Both the position numbers and the translations under genes were made by a program. A DNA stretch of 39,321 bases from Bacteroidia bacterium (GTDB taxonomy: Bacteria > Bacteroidota > Bacteroidia > Chitinophagales > Saprospiraceae), in the NCBI GenBank assembly GCA_030430845.1, contig JAUIKE010000068.1, positions 1-39,321 of the forward strand, read 5' to 3'. The notes under the pieces are model-generated. The model was not told the DNA's origin. It did no database searches and saw nothing but the letters and a program-made list of their open reading frames with translations. Positions 24,844 to 34,300 of the stretch are shown here, piece after piece. Every line of letters begins with the position of its first letter. The stretch's first letter is position 1.

Positions 24844-26364
24844 TTAAAGACCCAACTTCTCTGCGATCATTTCATTCACTTTCACTCTGTCGAACTCTGA
24901 GCAATGCCCAGCCATTGGTGTGAAGTTAATGACTGCATCCGATTGTGGGTTGGTCGTCGACTTCAGGAACTCATCCATGGCCCGCATGGCCGGATTTAGG
25001 TAGAAGTTATCCATATCCCCCATCCAAACCCATATTTTCCCCTGAAGCTTAGGCCCAAGGGTCGGCCAGTTTTTCTCCATAATACGCTTAAGGTCAAAAT
25101 TTTCCCACTGATCCAGCAAGGTCGTATCAATAACCCCTGATTGCGGGTCAAATAAAGGTGCAGGTAATCCATCTTCGCCCTTTTCACTGTACAGGGCCGT
25201 AAACGCACTAAACTGACCGCCGGAAGTGACATAAGTATCCGAATATCCCAATACATTTTCATACTGAATGAAATCCTTCATAGAGATCATGGGTTCTCCA
25301 TTTGTTTGACGAGCTACCGGGATCGGATAACCTGTTTCATTATAAAAAGCATTATCCTCCTCGTAAATATTGATCAATTGGAAGTTCTCGAAATCTACGG
25401 CATCAGCGCTAAAGGAATAACAACCGTTGAAGAAATCCGGATAAAAAACCTGTAGCGCAAAAGACACCCAGCCTCCGGTAGAGCAGCCGTCCACAAAACG
25501 CGTTTCGGGGGTTCCGATGGCCCGGAACTCGGATTCGATGTGAGGGATTAGTTCCTGTGTGAGCGAAGAGCCATAGGGGCCACTGTTCTTAGAGTCCAGC
25601 TGATAGCAATCGCCAAAGGGGCCTTCGCCGTCGAGGAATACGTTGATGATCTGAGGCGCCTCGCCTGAAAACCACCACTCACCGAAGCGGCCCTGTACAC
25701 TATTATTGACACGAGTATACCGGCCTCCATAACCAGAGATGTTGTAGGCTACCGGATATTTTTGGTCAGGATTATCAAAATAACCGCTCGGTAAAAGGAC
25801 GGAGGCTTTTACCCGAATTTCCTTACCCCAGAAATCGGACAAGAGATCACTTTTAATATCAACCAATTTCACGTGTGGGTTATCCACTAGCTCGCGAGGC
25901 GGGATCACCTTCGTAACAGGCAGATCTATGCGCACCTCTTTGTGCAGATCTACTTCCATCACTTCACTGACCAGGTTGCCCGGAACGTTAATACGGGATT
26001 CCTCCATATCCTGATCCCAAAGGACCTGAACGTAATAAGTGCCCGGGTCCATATCAGAAAGCTTCATATCTGAAGTTTTGATAAATTCGGTCAGCCCGTT
26101 GAGAGGGAAGGTGTGCCCATTGGCCCAGTTATCTATATTGAGTGCAAAAATATTATTGCTCCCGTTTGGCCAGGTTTGATTGTATAATTCATTAGAAGAT
26201 TGGGTGTTAACGAATAAAAACAGGCGCCCTTTCGGATTGAATTGATCTGCCAGGTCTTCGCTGATATGCGTCCGCACCTCCAGTGAATGTTCTTCATTGT
26301 AGGTATTGCAAGCAGTTGCGAAAAGTAGCGCTAGCAAGAGGTAGCTCCAAAGATGTCGTTTCAT
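24844..26364 (-). CDS. Lipoprotein alpha/beta-hydrolase esterase (enterochelin-esterase-like)
   Basis: This 506-residue protein has a lipoprotein signal ending ATAC at Cys19. An N-terminal beta domain (about 25-180) precedes the esterase fold: YPVAYNISGYGG, then GPYGSSLTQELIPHIE, nucleophile Ser295 in DGCSTGGWVS, an acid in WMGDMDNFYL (about 458) and His in MAGHCSEFD (about 489). This resembles the D-esterase/Fes group, with a long helical insertion around 325-430. It probably hydrolyses an ester outside the cell, but no substrate can be named. It is not closely similar to the esterase at 20845. Confidence 0.85.
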   Translation of the reverse strand: MKRHLWSYLLLALLFATACNTYNEEHSLEVRTHISEDLADQFNPKGRLFLFVNTQSSNELYNQTWPNGSNNIFALNIDNWANGHTFPLNGLTEFIKTSDMKLSDMDPGTYYVQVLWDQDMEESRINVPGNLVSEVMEVDLHKEVRIDLPVTKVIPPRELVDNPHVKLVDIKSDLLSDFWGKEIRVKASVLLPSGYFDNPDQKYPVAYNISGYGGRYTRVNNSVQGRFGEWWFSGEAPQIINVFLDGEGPFGDCYQLDSKNSGPYGSSLTQELIPHIESEFRAIGTPETRFVDGCSTGGWVSFALQVFYPDFFNGCYSFSADAVDFENFQLINIYEEDNAFYNETGYPIPVARQTNGEPMISMKDFIQYENVLGYSDTYVTSGGQFSAFTALYSEKGEDGLPAPLFDPQSGVIDTTLLDQWENFDLKRIMEKNWPTLGPKLQGKIWVWMGDMDNFYLNPAMRAMDEFLKSTTNPQSDAVINFTPMAGHCSEFDRVKVNEMIAEKLGL

Positions 26365-26471
26365 ACTAATGTTTAGATTGTTTGTTAATTTGAATGTAAA
26401 ATATGAGTAATCCCTTATTTTTAAAAGAAGGATTAGAAAAACTGGCTATGCAACTAAACCTTGATTTCAAT

Positions 26472-26540
26472 TCGTTGTTCGTTGTCAGTTGTTCGTTGTT
26501 CGCGGACAACGAACAACTGACAACTGACAACGAACAACTA
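26472..26540. terminator. Hairpin built of inverted 7-bp repeats
   Basis: Four heptads (TCGTTGT, TCGTTGT, CAGTTGT, TCGTTGT at 26472-26499) are followed by TCGCGG and five complementary heptads (ACAACGA, ACAACTG, ACAACTG, ACAACGA, ACAACTA at 26506-26540). The inner 19 bp pair perfectly. It lies 55 nt after the DUF2804 gene on the minus strand and may terminate it. Confidence 0.8.
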
Positions 26541-26595
26541 AAAGTCAAACACTTATAAATTATCTACAAATTCGGAATGGCTCATGTTTTTCTAA

Positions 26596-27624
26596 TTATG
26601 ACCTAAGATAAAAATCTTCTCCCACTCCGAAAAAATTGGAGATTTTGACAGGATCCCCATTTTCCTTTTTTATCGTTCCCTGAAAATAGCCGTAAGGGCC
26701 TTCATATTTACTTTTCAAAACTAGCAAATTCAAATTTACGGAAGTATGAGTAATGGGTAAAAACTGAAGGTCAACGGCTCCTTCCTGATCTTTTATCAGC
26801 CAGGTTCCTTTAGGCCCTTGCGGACGGCTTATGCTCACGGGAGGAAGCAAGTGTAGCCCTCCATCTATCCAAAGTGCATTTTCATTGTACAATTCCTGGT
26901 TTTTGACTTGATTATCGGTCAGGTTAAAGCCCATTCGTTCGCCTTTTTCGGAAAAACCGAGGCCCGTCACCCAATCATATTTAGTAACATAGGGATAAAA
27001 TCCTTTGTGGTCATCCAGGATCAAACTACTTTGACTGTGGTGGAGTTTAAAGCGGTCCGTACCGATCATCGCTTCTCCTTCTACCGGCATCAGGCATTTG
27101 TGAGAATACATGGCTCGATTTTCTGAAAAAGGCAGGACGACTACCATCGGGCGGTAGTTTTCGGTATCGTGCAAAGCCAGGAAGCGAGCATAAATAGCCG
27201 GTGTTTTTTTACTTTGTTTAATGTCGACTTCCAGCGTCAGCTTTTTTCCTTCAAGATCGTGCTTAGCCTGAATATAACAATTTGGCGAACGATAATACGC
27301 GGTGCTTTGATACAAGCCATTAGGCAAATGTAAGTCAGAAGACAGTACTTTTCGCTCGAAGCGATGTTTTTGACTATTTTTTATATCATAGTGAATAAAC
27401 TGAACCAGGCTAACTTTTTTGGTATTGTACAAAGCCACAAAAAAGAAATGCCCCTCCGTCAGGATCTGGAAGGCTTGCCATTCCCTTAATTGCAAAGATT
27501 TGAAGAAAGGAAGGTCCAGGCGAGCCTCCAGCATATTGATTTTTCGGATAGGCTGATCATAACATCCAAAATTAAATTTGCCCTTGCTTACTACACTTTC
27601 CGGTGCAGGTGCTATACTGCGCAT
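26596..27624 (-). CDS. DUF2804 family protein
   Basis: This 342-residue soluble protein lacks a signal peptide. It is mostly beta-structured and its order fits DUF2804: an opening 'KGKFNFGCYDQPIR' segment, a central part with 'HKCLMPVEGEAMIG', 'DWVTGLGFSEKGERMGFNLT' and an end with 'GPYGYFQGTI' before 'NFFGVGEDFYLRS'. The family role is unknown; a fold related to lipocalin-like carotenoid 1,2-hydratases (CrtC/AttH) is a possibility, which I do not claim. It is convergent with nothing and appears monocistronic, ending at the heptad hairpin. Confidence 0.8.
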   Translation of the reverse strand: MRSIAPAPESVVSKGKFNFGCYDQPIRKINMLEARLDLPFFKSLQLREWQAFQILTEGHFFFVALYNTKKVSLVQFIHYDIKNSQKHRFERKVLSSDLHLPNGLYQSTAYYRSPNCYIQAKHDLEGKKLTLEVDIKQSKKTPAIYARFLALHDTENYRPMVVVLPFSENRAMYSHKCLMPVEGEAMIGTDRFKLHHSQSSLILDDHKGFYPYVTKYDWVTGLGFSEKGERMGFNLTDNQVKNQELYNENALWIDGGLHLLPPVSISRPQGPKGTWLIKDQEGAVDLQFLPITHTSVNLNLLVLKSKYEGPYGYFQGTIKKENGDPVKISNFFGVGEDFYLRS

Positions 27625-27935
27625 ATGATAAATTTATTCCAAAGTAAAAAACACTAATATACCTCATTAACATTTTTTTTCTTCTTACATACAACTTGAA
27701 CTTGCATATCACCGTTAATAATTTGTATCTTTTGAACGAAAAGAACACCCAAATAGCATACAATCCATTTTCAATCGCCATAAATGTTACTTTTGGGTGG
27801 AGTTTAACGTCCAAAAACCGAATTCATTTAACAAAAAACTTACTTATAGGACCATACTCTACACTTAAGTAAAAGATTGTTTCACTTTTGAGTAGTAGAA
27901 TCTACATTCTACTCCCAAAAATCTTAAGTGGTCCT
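27625..27935. other. Divergent intergenic region
   Basis: About 310 bases lie between the leftward DUF2804 gene and the rightward gene at 27936. The left half is AT-rich, with a possible weak promoter (TTG 27702-27704, TATCTTTTG 27726-27734). The right third is filled by the interrupted inverted repeat at 27846-27937. I see no gene in it. Confidence 0.6.
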
Positions 27936-27937
27936 AT
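27846..27937. promoter_or_regulatory. Interrupted inverted repeat overlapping the start codon at 27936
   Basis: ATAGGACCA (27846-27854) pairs with TGGTCCTAT (27929-27937), which contains the A and T of the ATG at 27936. CACTTAAG (27862-27869) pairs with CTTAAGTG (27923-27930), and AGTAGAAT/ATTCTACT forms the apical stem with a CTAC loop. Folded in mRNA, this would cover the start codon. Confidence 0.6.
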
Positions 27938-29588
27938 GAGATTGTTAATCCTCCTGATTTGTACCGTTTTTTCCTCGCAGCTTTTTAGCCAAACTGCCTT
28001 TTCTGCCGTTATGCAACAAACTAAGGCAGAAGTCATCTATTTGTATGAAGTTCCCCTGGAAGAAGTCAAAAAACAAAATGAACAATATGCAGCCGACGGC
28101 TTTGAGCTGATTGACCTGGAATACAAAGCCCCACATTTCTGGGCCGTTTGGAAACAAACCGGGGAGGCCATTAGCCTCGGCGAGACTGATTCATGGGAGG
28201 GCTTCCAGGAACTGAAAAAGCAAAAGATCAAGGACGGCCGCCTGCTCAATAATCTCCTGATCTATCAGGATGAAGAAGGGCAACAGCAATTTATAGGTTT
28301 TTGGAAAAACAAGCGCATGGCCCACAACATTTGGAAGCTAGATGACCTCAAAAGCGTCTTGTTCCACTACAAAGAAATGGCCAAGCTCAGCCTGTATTTA
28401 CGCGACGTTCAAGTCGTAGCAGAAGCGGATGGAAAATTTTCTTACTATCTGCTGTATCAAAAAGGCAGCCCTGCCGACATGACTCATCTCACTCATTTTG
28501 CCAATGAGGCAGCCTTTAATGAAGATCACTCCAAAAGAATAAAAAGCCATTATCGCCCTGTGGATATTGAAGTTGTTAACCAAAATGGCTTACCTCATTA
28601 TTTCTGTTTATACCGCAAGGAAGAAGCTGAAGCTAACCTGGAATACCAATTGGGATGGGAAAGCCTGGTATATTTTCAGAACCACTTGGGAGAATCATTT
28701 AAGCTTGTTGATATTGAATTTTCCGCAGGGAAGCAACGCATATTTGCCCCTACTGTTAATCAGCAAAGAGTTAAGAAGACCCCCGATATCGCCCTGGCTT
28801 CCATCCAGGTTAGCACAAAAGGGACGGAAGCTTCTTTGCAAAATAACAGCGCCGCCCTTGCAGCTGCCAATGGACTATACTGGCTCGCAGAAAACGGCTT
28901 CGACAAATTGAAGGCCGGGACAGCCGCTAAGCCCGAACAAGGTGCTGCCAGGATTGCTCGTAAGTTAGCCGACGGCAATCATATGAAAACCCTGGTGCCG
29001 AGTAAGGCCAGTAAGTATACGGTCATCGAAGGACTGAGTAAATATGTGGATGCCGAATATGAAATTAAAGACATCCAGTATTATGACATCCATGGATTTG
29101 ATCAATCCCAATTGAGCGAAAAAATACAGTCTCTGATCGTCGTTGAGGACAGCCTGGCTGGAATACCGCTACAGAAAGCCCGAGAAGGCCTGGTAGGCTC
29201 GACCGTCGTTTTGGTCCAGTGGGGTCAATATCAAGCCTCAGCTGACGGCAAGCATTTGATCAAAAAAAGTGAACAATGGGGCACGCTGGTTGGCTACGGA
29301 AAAAATGAGCACGATATCGAAAAATCTGATTACATCACTGTTCATGATCCTTCCGATGGAGACGAAGCCCATCAAAAATATTTAAGGGTAGATGAATTAG
29401 AACCCTATTTTCTTACGACTGAAGACACCATGCTGAAAACGCCCAGCCCGGAATGGAAGGACGAAGCAGAAGATTATTTTACCCTGCCTGCTTTGAAACG
29501 TCAGGTACTGGCCCAGTTTGAAGAAGGCTCAGAAAACGTAACGGTATTTCCCATTTGGGAAAGCCTGCTGATTATTAGTATAGAATAA
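27936..29588 (+). CDS. Secreted protein with repeat domains and a possible degenerate cysteine-peptidase-like region
   Basis: From the ATG at 27936 the protein has 550 residues and a signal peptide ending QLFSQ at residue 19. An upstream TTG at 27888 only adds residues before the signal, so it is rejected. The N-terminal half has repeats of a pattern ending 'F.L.D.EY....FWAVWK' (DGFELIDLEYKAP, RPVDIEVVNQNG, KLVDIEFSAGK), which resembles bacterial tandem repeat domains. The C-terminal half, 'AAANGLYWLAENGFDKLK' then 'WGTLVGYG...YITVHDPSDG', looks like a papain/C39-like fold, but the expected Cys and His positions hold other residues. That fold call is tentative. Its last codons form half of an inverted repeat with the facing gene. 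Confidence 0.6.
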   Translation: MRLLILLICTVFSSQLFSQTAFSAVMQQTKAEVIYLYEVPLEEVKKQNEQYAADGFELIDLEYKAPHFWAVWKQTGEAISLGETDSWEGFQELKKQKIKDGRLLNNLLIYQDEEGQQQFIGFWKNKRMAHNIWKLDDLKSVLFHYKEMAKLSLYLRDVQVVAEADGKFSYYLLYQKGSPADMTHLTHFANEAAFNEDHSKRIKSHYRPVDIEVVNQNGLPHYFCLYRKEEAEANLEYQLGWESLVYFQNHLGESFKLVDIEFSAGKQRIFAPTVNQQRVKKTPDIALASIQVSTKGTEASLQNNSAALAAANGLYWLAENGFDKLKAGTAAKPEQGAARIARKLADGNHMKTLVPSKASKYTVIEGLSKYVDAEYEIKDIQYYDIHGFDQSQLSEKIQSLIVVEDSLAGIPLQKAREGLVGSTVVLVQWGQYQASADGKHLIKKSEQWGTLVGYGKNEHDIEKSDYITVHDPSDGDEAHQKYLRVDELEPYFLTTEDTMLKTPSPEWKDEAEDYFTLPALKRQVLAQFEEGSENVTVFPIWESLLIISIE

Positions 29589-29701
29589 GGTGAAAGGCCC
29601 GTACATAGAAAATTGAAATTATCTCCCCCGGCGGCGGAATAATTTTTTAAACTTCAATGTTCGGCGCTAGCAGGCTGTCATTTGTTCTTATTCTATACTA
29701 A
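29575..29701. repeat. 15-bp inverted repeat formed by the 3' ends of two convergent genes
   Basis: TTAGTATAGAATAAG (29575-29589) is exactly complementary to CTTATTCTATACTAA (29687-29701). Both arms lie in coding 3' ends, so both proteins finish Ser-Ile-Glu-stop. The 97-nt interval is non-coding. Confidence 0.85.
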
Positions 29702-31157
29702 CCAATTCATTTTTTAGGGAATTAAAGATTTCCTCCAACCAGGAACGGTTGAATACTGCCGGGGCATTCTCCAGCATCTTTTCAAGCTGTCGGAGCTCTT
29801 TTTTATAACGATCCGTACCATAGAAGCCTCGATTAGATCGGACTAGGGCACAGCGTTTGGTGATTTTGAATAAGTTGTAGTACCCCTTTCGCATACCATC
29901 GGACATGATCTTGTTTCGCAACAAATACTGGCGGAATGAGTGATGCAAAGAAACCAGGGGCTCCAACTCATCCAATTCATAGTAGGTACGCAACAATAAG
30001 GCCTTGGCACCTAAATTGTAACGCTGATCACTATATTCTACCTTAGTGAGCAGGTCCAGCACTTCATCATACTGGCCGTTGGCATGATAGTAAGAAGCGA
30101 GGTTAAAACGATAGGCATTTTCTTCAGATTTTGGATGCAGGGTCTTCTTATATGCCTCGATAAATTTATGTACCCAGGGCAATTCGTTGAGGCGGATACC
30201 GGTTGTAACAATATTCTTGTAATGCCATTCCGACAGGTAGCCGTCTTCGATCAACAAACCATTCTGTAACTGTGACTGATAAAGCTTGAAAACCTCTTTG
30301 AGGAAATCCGACTGCCCCTCATTGATCTTTTCAATACAATAATTTTGGAGATAATTATAGAGCTGGATCAATTCGCCTCTCAAAAAGCTTTCCTCATGAG
30401 TGGTTAGGAAGTCATAGGCGTCAAAATAATATTGCAACTCCCTTTCCCGACTCAGCATCAAGTAGAATTTGTAGTACATATAAATACTAGGAACCTGGCT
30501 GTATTCCTCCTGATGGGCCTCCACTTCCGCAACGGCGGACTCCAAAAGCCGGGATCGATAATCTACGTTAAGTGCTTTTGACCGAAACTGTTTTTCGCAG
30601 GCATCCTTGAACTTCTCAGCGAGATAGAAATAATCCAGGGCATTTTGTTTTTCCTGAAAAGAATCGTCTTCCTGCCGCTTTCCAATGCCGTCGTAATAAT
30701 CAAATTTTTCGGCCGACAACAAGTAGTGATCAAAAAGTAGTACCCGATTGCTTAATGTTTGGTGTTCCATGTTTTTTGAAACTTTTTTCAGGCGTTTTTC
30801 GTACAAAGAATAGATCTTCCGCTGGCGAAGGTTTTCCAAAAGTAAAATAGAAGTCCAATGCTCCCTGCTTTGGAACTTTTCTATTGTCAGAAAATCTTCT
30901 ATCAAACGCTGGGAATACGTAAATACCACCGACAATTTGTTTTTCTCGAAAGCTTCACCTGGAAAAAGGTATTTGAATAAGTTTTCGGGGGAAAATCCAT
31001 CTCCATCGATCTCCGGAAAATGCTCATTGAAGAGGCTGATCAAAGCCTGTACTTTGTCGTGTTTATTGTAATAAGGAGAGTGCACAAATTCGCAAAATCG
31101 GGTCATTTCTCTCTTATCAAAACTTTTTAATATTTGTTTTATTTTATTACCTAACAT
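29688..31157 (-). CDS. Helical-repeat protein of unknown function
   Basis: From the ATG at 31157 this is 489 residues (a TTG at 31166 would add three). There is no signal peptide or membrane segment. The N-terminus MLGNKIKQILKSFDKREM then FVHSPYYNKHDKV resembles a family I have seen repeatedly in Saprospiraceae genomes, but I know of no function. The remainder is almost entirely helical with TPR-like pairing (for example YRFNLASYYHANGQYDEVLDLL, residues about 350-371). Location is probably cytoplasmic. It runs against the gene at 27936 and is followed by 190 nt of AT-rich DNA before the next gene on the other strand. Confidence 0.75.
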   Translation of the reverse strand: MLGNKIKQILKSFDKREMTRFCEFVHSPYYNKHDKVQALISLFNEHFPEIDGDGFSPENLFKYLFPGEAFEKNKLSVVFTYSQRLIEDFLTIEKFQSREHWTSILLLENLRQRKIYSLYEKRLKKVSKNMEHQTLSNRVLLFDHYLLSAEKFDYYDGIGKRQEDDSFQEKQNALDYFYLAEKFKDACEKQFRSKALNVDYRSRLLESAVAEVEAHQEEYSQVPSIYMYYKFYLMLSRERELQYYFDAYDFLTTHEESFLRGELIQLYNYLQNYCIEKINEGQSDFLKEVFKLYQSQLQNGLLIEDGYLSEWHYKNIVTTGIRLNELPWVHKFIEAYKKTLHPKSEENAYRFNLASYYHANGQYDEVLDLLTKVEYSDQRYNLGAKALLLRTYYELDELEPLVSLHHSFRQYLLRNKIMSDGMRKGYYNLFKITKRCALVRSNRGFYGTDRYKKELRQLEKMLENAPAVFNRSWLEEIFNSLKNELVSIE

Positions 31158-31349
31158 ACGTCCCAATTTTTACTACCCGTATTCATATTATAAAATAATG
31201 ACATTCAAGTATTTACATTAAAATATTATAAAAGCATCATTTTTTCTTTCCAATTTTCGCTCCATAAAATACTTTAAATTCAGCATTATATCAATGATAT
31301 TTGTACTGTGAATGGAATTTTTAATCAAAATTACCAAATGGAGCCGACC

Positions 31350-34300
31350 ATGAACACGTATCGAAGACCGATCTTAACATTTGTCAGCCTCATAGCTCTA
31401 CTTTGGCAATACGGCTTTTCCCAAAGCGCCGAACAGTGCTTTGACCTGGAAGAGTTATACCCCGACTCGACGGTCATGGTGGGGAAAGCAAGTGGTACTG
31501 AGGCCGGCGAGATCATTTACGAACAAGAAACTTTTTCCCTCAGTCTGGATTCCTTTCTTTACTTAGACGGATCCAAAGGATATGAAAACGTTTGGCTCAC
31601 TAAAGATTTTTTTGGTCCTATACTCACTCGGCAAGTCTTAATTTTTCCAAGCAACATCAACCTTGTTTTTAATTTTACCTCAGCTGAAGAAAAACTAAGC
31701 AATCTTTGCTTTGATTTTTTCGACGGCGGCGGCCAGGTCAACATTTCCATTAACGGCTCCCCCATACTCTCCCTTGAAGACCTGGCAGATCTCAATCAGT
31801 TTGACGAAAATCCATTCAGCGATGACTTACTTGTTTCTGTAGAAGAAATTCCCAACGCGAACTTCCCTTCCGGAAGACTTTGTATCAGTGGTGATATTCG
31901 ATCCCTGATCATTGGCGGACAGGAAATGGGCATCAAAAATATCTGCTATGTGGTAGAAAAGCAGGAAGAAGGCCTCTGCCCTATTGAAAACATAAAAGCG
32001 ATCATTACCGGCTGTAGCAATGCTGGTTATGAGTTATTAGTCGATCTTCAATTAGAGAATGAAGAAGCGACCGATTCTTTCCAAGTTGTTATCGAAGGGC
32101 AAGATTATGGTTTTTTTGCGTATAACCAGTTGCCGCTTCATTTCGAGGATGTGCAGATCCTTACAGATGCGCTCACTTTTGAGGTGGCAGCCTGCCATCA
32201 AAAGGCTCCAGATTGTTGTAAGCGTACGATTGTTAAAAAAACTAATTGCCCAATCGAGGCACCCGATTGTATCGGATTTGAGGAAGTGGAGTTGGGTATA
32301 TATGGCAAAAGCACAGGATTTTCACCTGATGACCTTGCTTTTTCTACAGGTGAAGTAGATTTCTATCTTATCGGAATACCCACACTTATCTGGATGCCCC
32401 TATTTGGAGATTTAGCTGTAGTAGAATCCGACTTTCCAAGTAGTTCTTTTGGTAATGGGACATTTTTGTTCTACCAAGGCATCAGTACGGCTATAGATTT
32501 TTCTAAATACCCGGTTCAGGTGCAAAACGTTTCAATAGATGTCCGTCTTTTAGAAGGCCAACTTAATGTTTCCGCCAATGGATTACAGTCTCTTTTGCTT
32601 CTGAGTTTAACTCCTGAAAAGTACTCTATTGGCCCGGATGTAACCTTGACAATAAAAGAAAACGAGGATGATCCCACAGTAAGCACGCTGATTTTTGAAG
32701 GGAACATTAAAAGCCTTCTATTAGGCGGCACATCCATGTATGCCGACAACCTTTGCATCAACGATCAAGAGCCATGCAATATAGGGGATGTCGTTGTCAA
32801 ACCGACTTCTTGCAACAACGAGGGGGAATTTTATGTAGAACTCGATTTTCAGTATGAAGGATCAGCCGACTCTTTTTATGTTTATCAAAATGGAGACAGC
32901 ATCGGTCGTTTCAATTATAACTCCTTGCCCATCACATTGGGGCCGTTCACTAATAATGATCCAAATGATCCCAACTACTGGGTGATCGAGAATGCCGGAG
33001 AGGAAGCTTGTGTGGCTACTGCCCGATTAGAGGAGGCGCTCGAATGTCCGAACCAATGTACGCTTGCCGGAGTGGAGATATTAGAGGTAAAATGCAAGAG
33101 CACTCAGCTGGCAGTTATGACTTTTGATCTTAAAAGACACGATAACTACGAAGGCTCCTTCACGGTCACAATGGAAGACGGACAGCAGCATCAGTTCAAG
33201 TATTCGCAATTGCCCGTCAGTCTTGAGTTTGAGCTTCCACTGGAACCGATTTCACAGACTTATGAATACACCATTACAATTTGTGATGATCTAATTGACG
33301 GATGCTGTATTGAAAAAACGTTCGAGCTTCCATGCAACAACCCTCCATGCAATATTTCTGATCTAAAAGTAGAAAATACACCCTGTGATGAAAACGGCAA
33401 CTTTTATGTATTTCTCAATTTTGCCTATCAGGGTTCAGGCGACTATTTTGTATTAAGCCAGAATGGAAATGAAATTGAAAAAGTTGCTTATGATGAGCTG
33501 CCCATAAAATTAGGCCCTTTCAGCGCCTACACGGATGAAGAGATTTATTGGGAAGTGTATGATGTTAACAATCCCGATTGTGGAGGGAAAGTCCGGCTGG
33601 GGGCAATAGACTGTGAAGCTGAATGTGCCGTCAAGGAAGTCAAGGTATTTGATGTAGAATGTATTGAAGATCAAACTTATGTACGGCTATCAGTCAATTT
33701 CGACCATCCTTATCCGGACGAGCAAAAATTCACACTCAAGGGAAATGATTACCAGGAGACCTTCCAATATGGCGACCTTCCCATCCGTATCAAACTACCG
33801 ATTTTCGATGCTGATTACGAGCAAGGATATGGAAAATTGATCATTTGTGATGAAAAAAGAGCAGATTGCTGCGTTGAGGCTGCTTACCGGATTCCTTGTT
33901 TGAAGGATTGTGTTATTGAAAAAATTGAAATTCTTGAAATTGAATGCCTGGAAGTTTCGCCGAATATGGTCGAAATGTACAAAATCACTTTTGACCTTAA
34001 ACATGATGGAGGAAGTGGATCTTTTAAGGTAGCTACAAGTAATGGGGAAGAATTCGATTTCAACTACGAAGAACTACCGGTTTCTCTTACACTCCCCAAA
34101 TCAGATGCCACGACTCCTTACCGGCTGAAAGTCTGCGACAGTCAGTACGATGATTGCTGCGCAGATATCCAATACGAGGTTGCATGCCTTCCTCCGGGCG
34201 AATGCCGTATCGGGGAACTAATCACAGAAGCTTACCCCTGTAATGACGATGGTAGTTTCTTTGTGGATCTCAACTTTAGATATCAGAACGTCAGCGACTC

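Noticed and set aside
27888..27935. TTG start for the gene at 27936
   Set aside because: It would put 16 residues before the signal peptide and lies inside the inverted repeat.
31308..31349. GTG start of the giant protein
   Set aside because: The signal peptide is best placed from the ATG at 31350 (or 31338).
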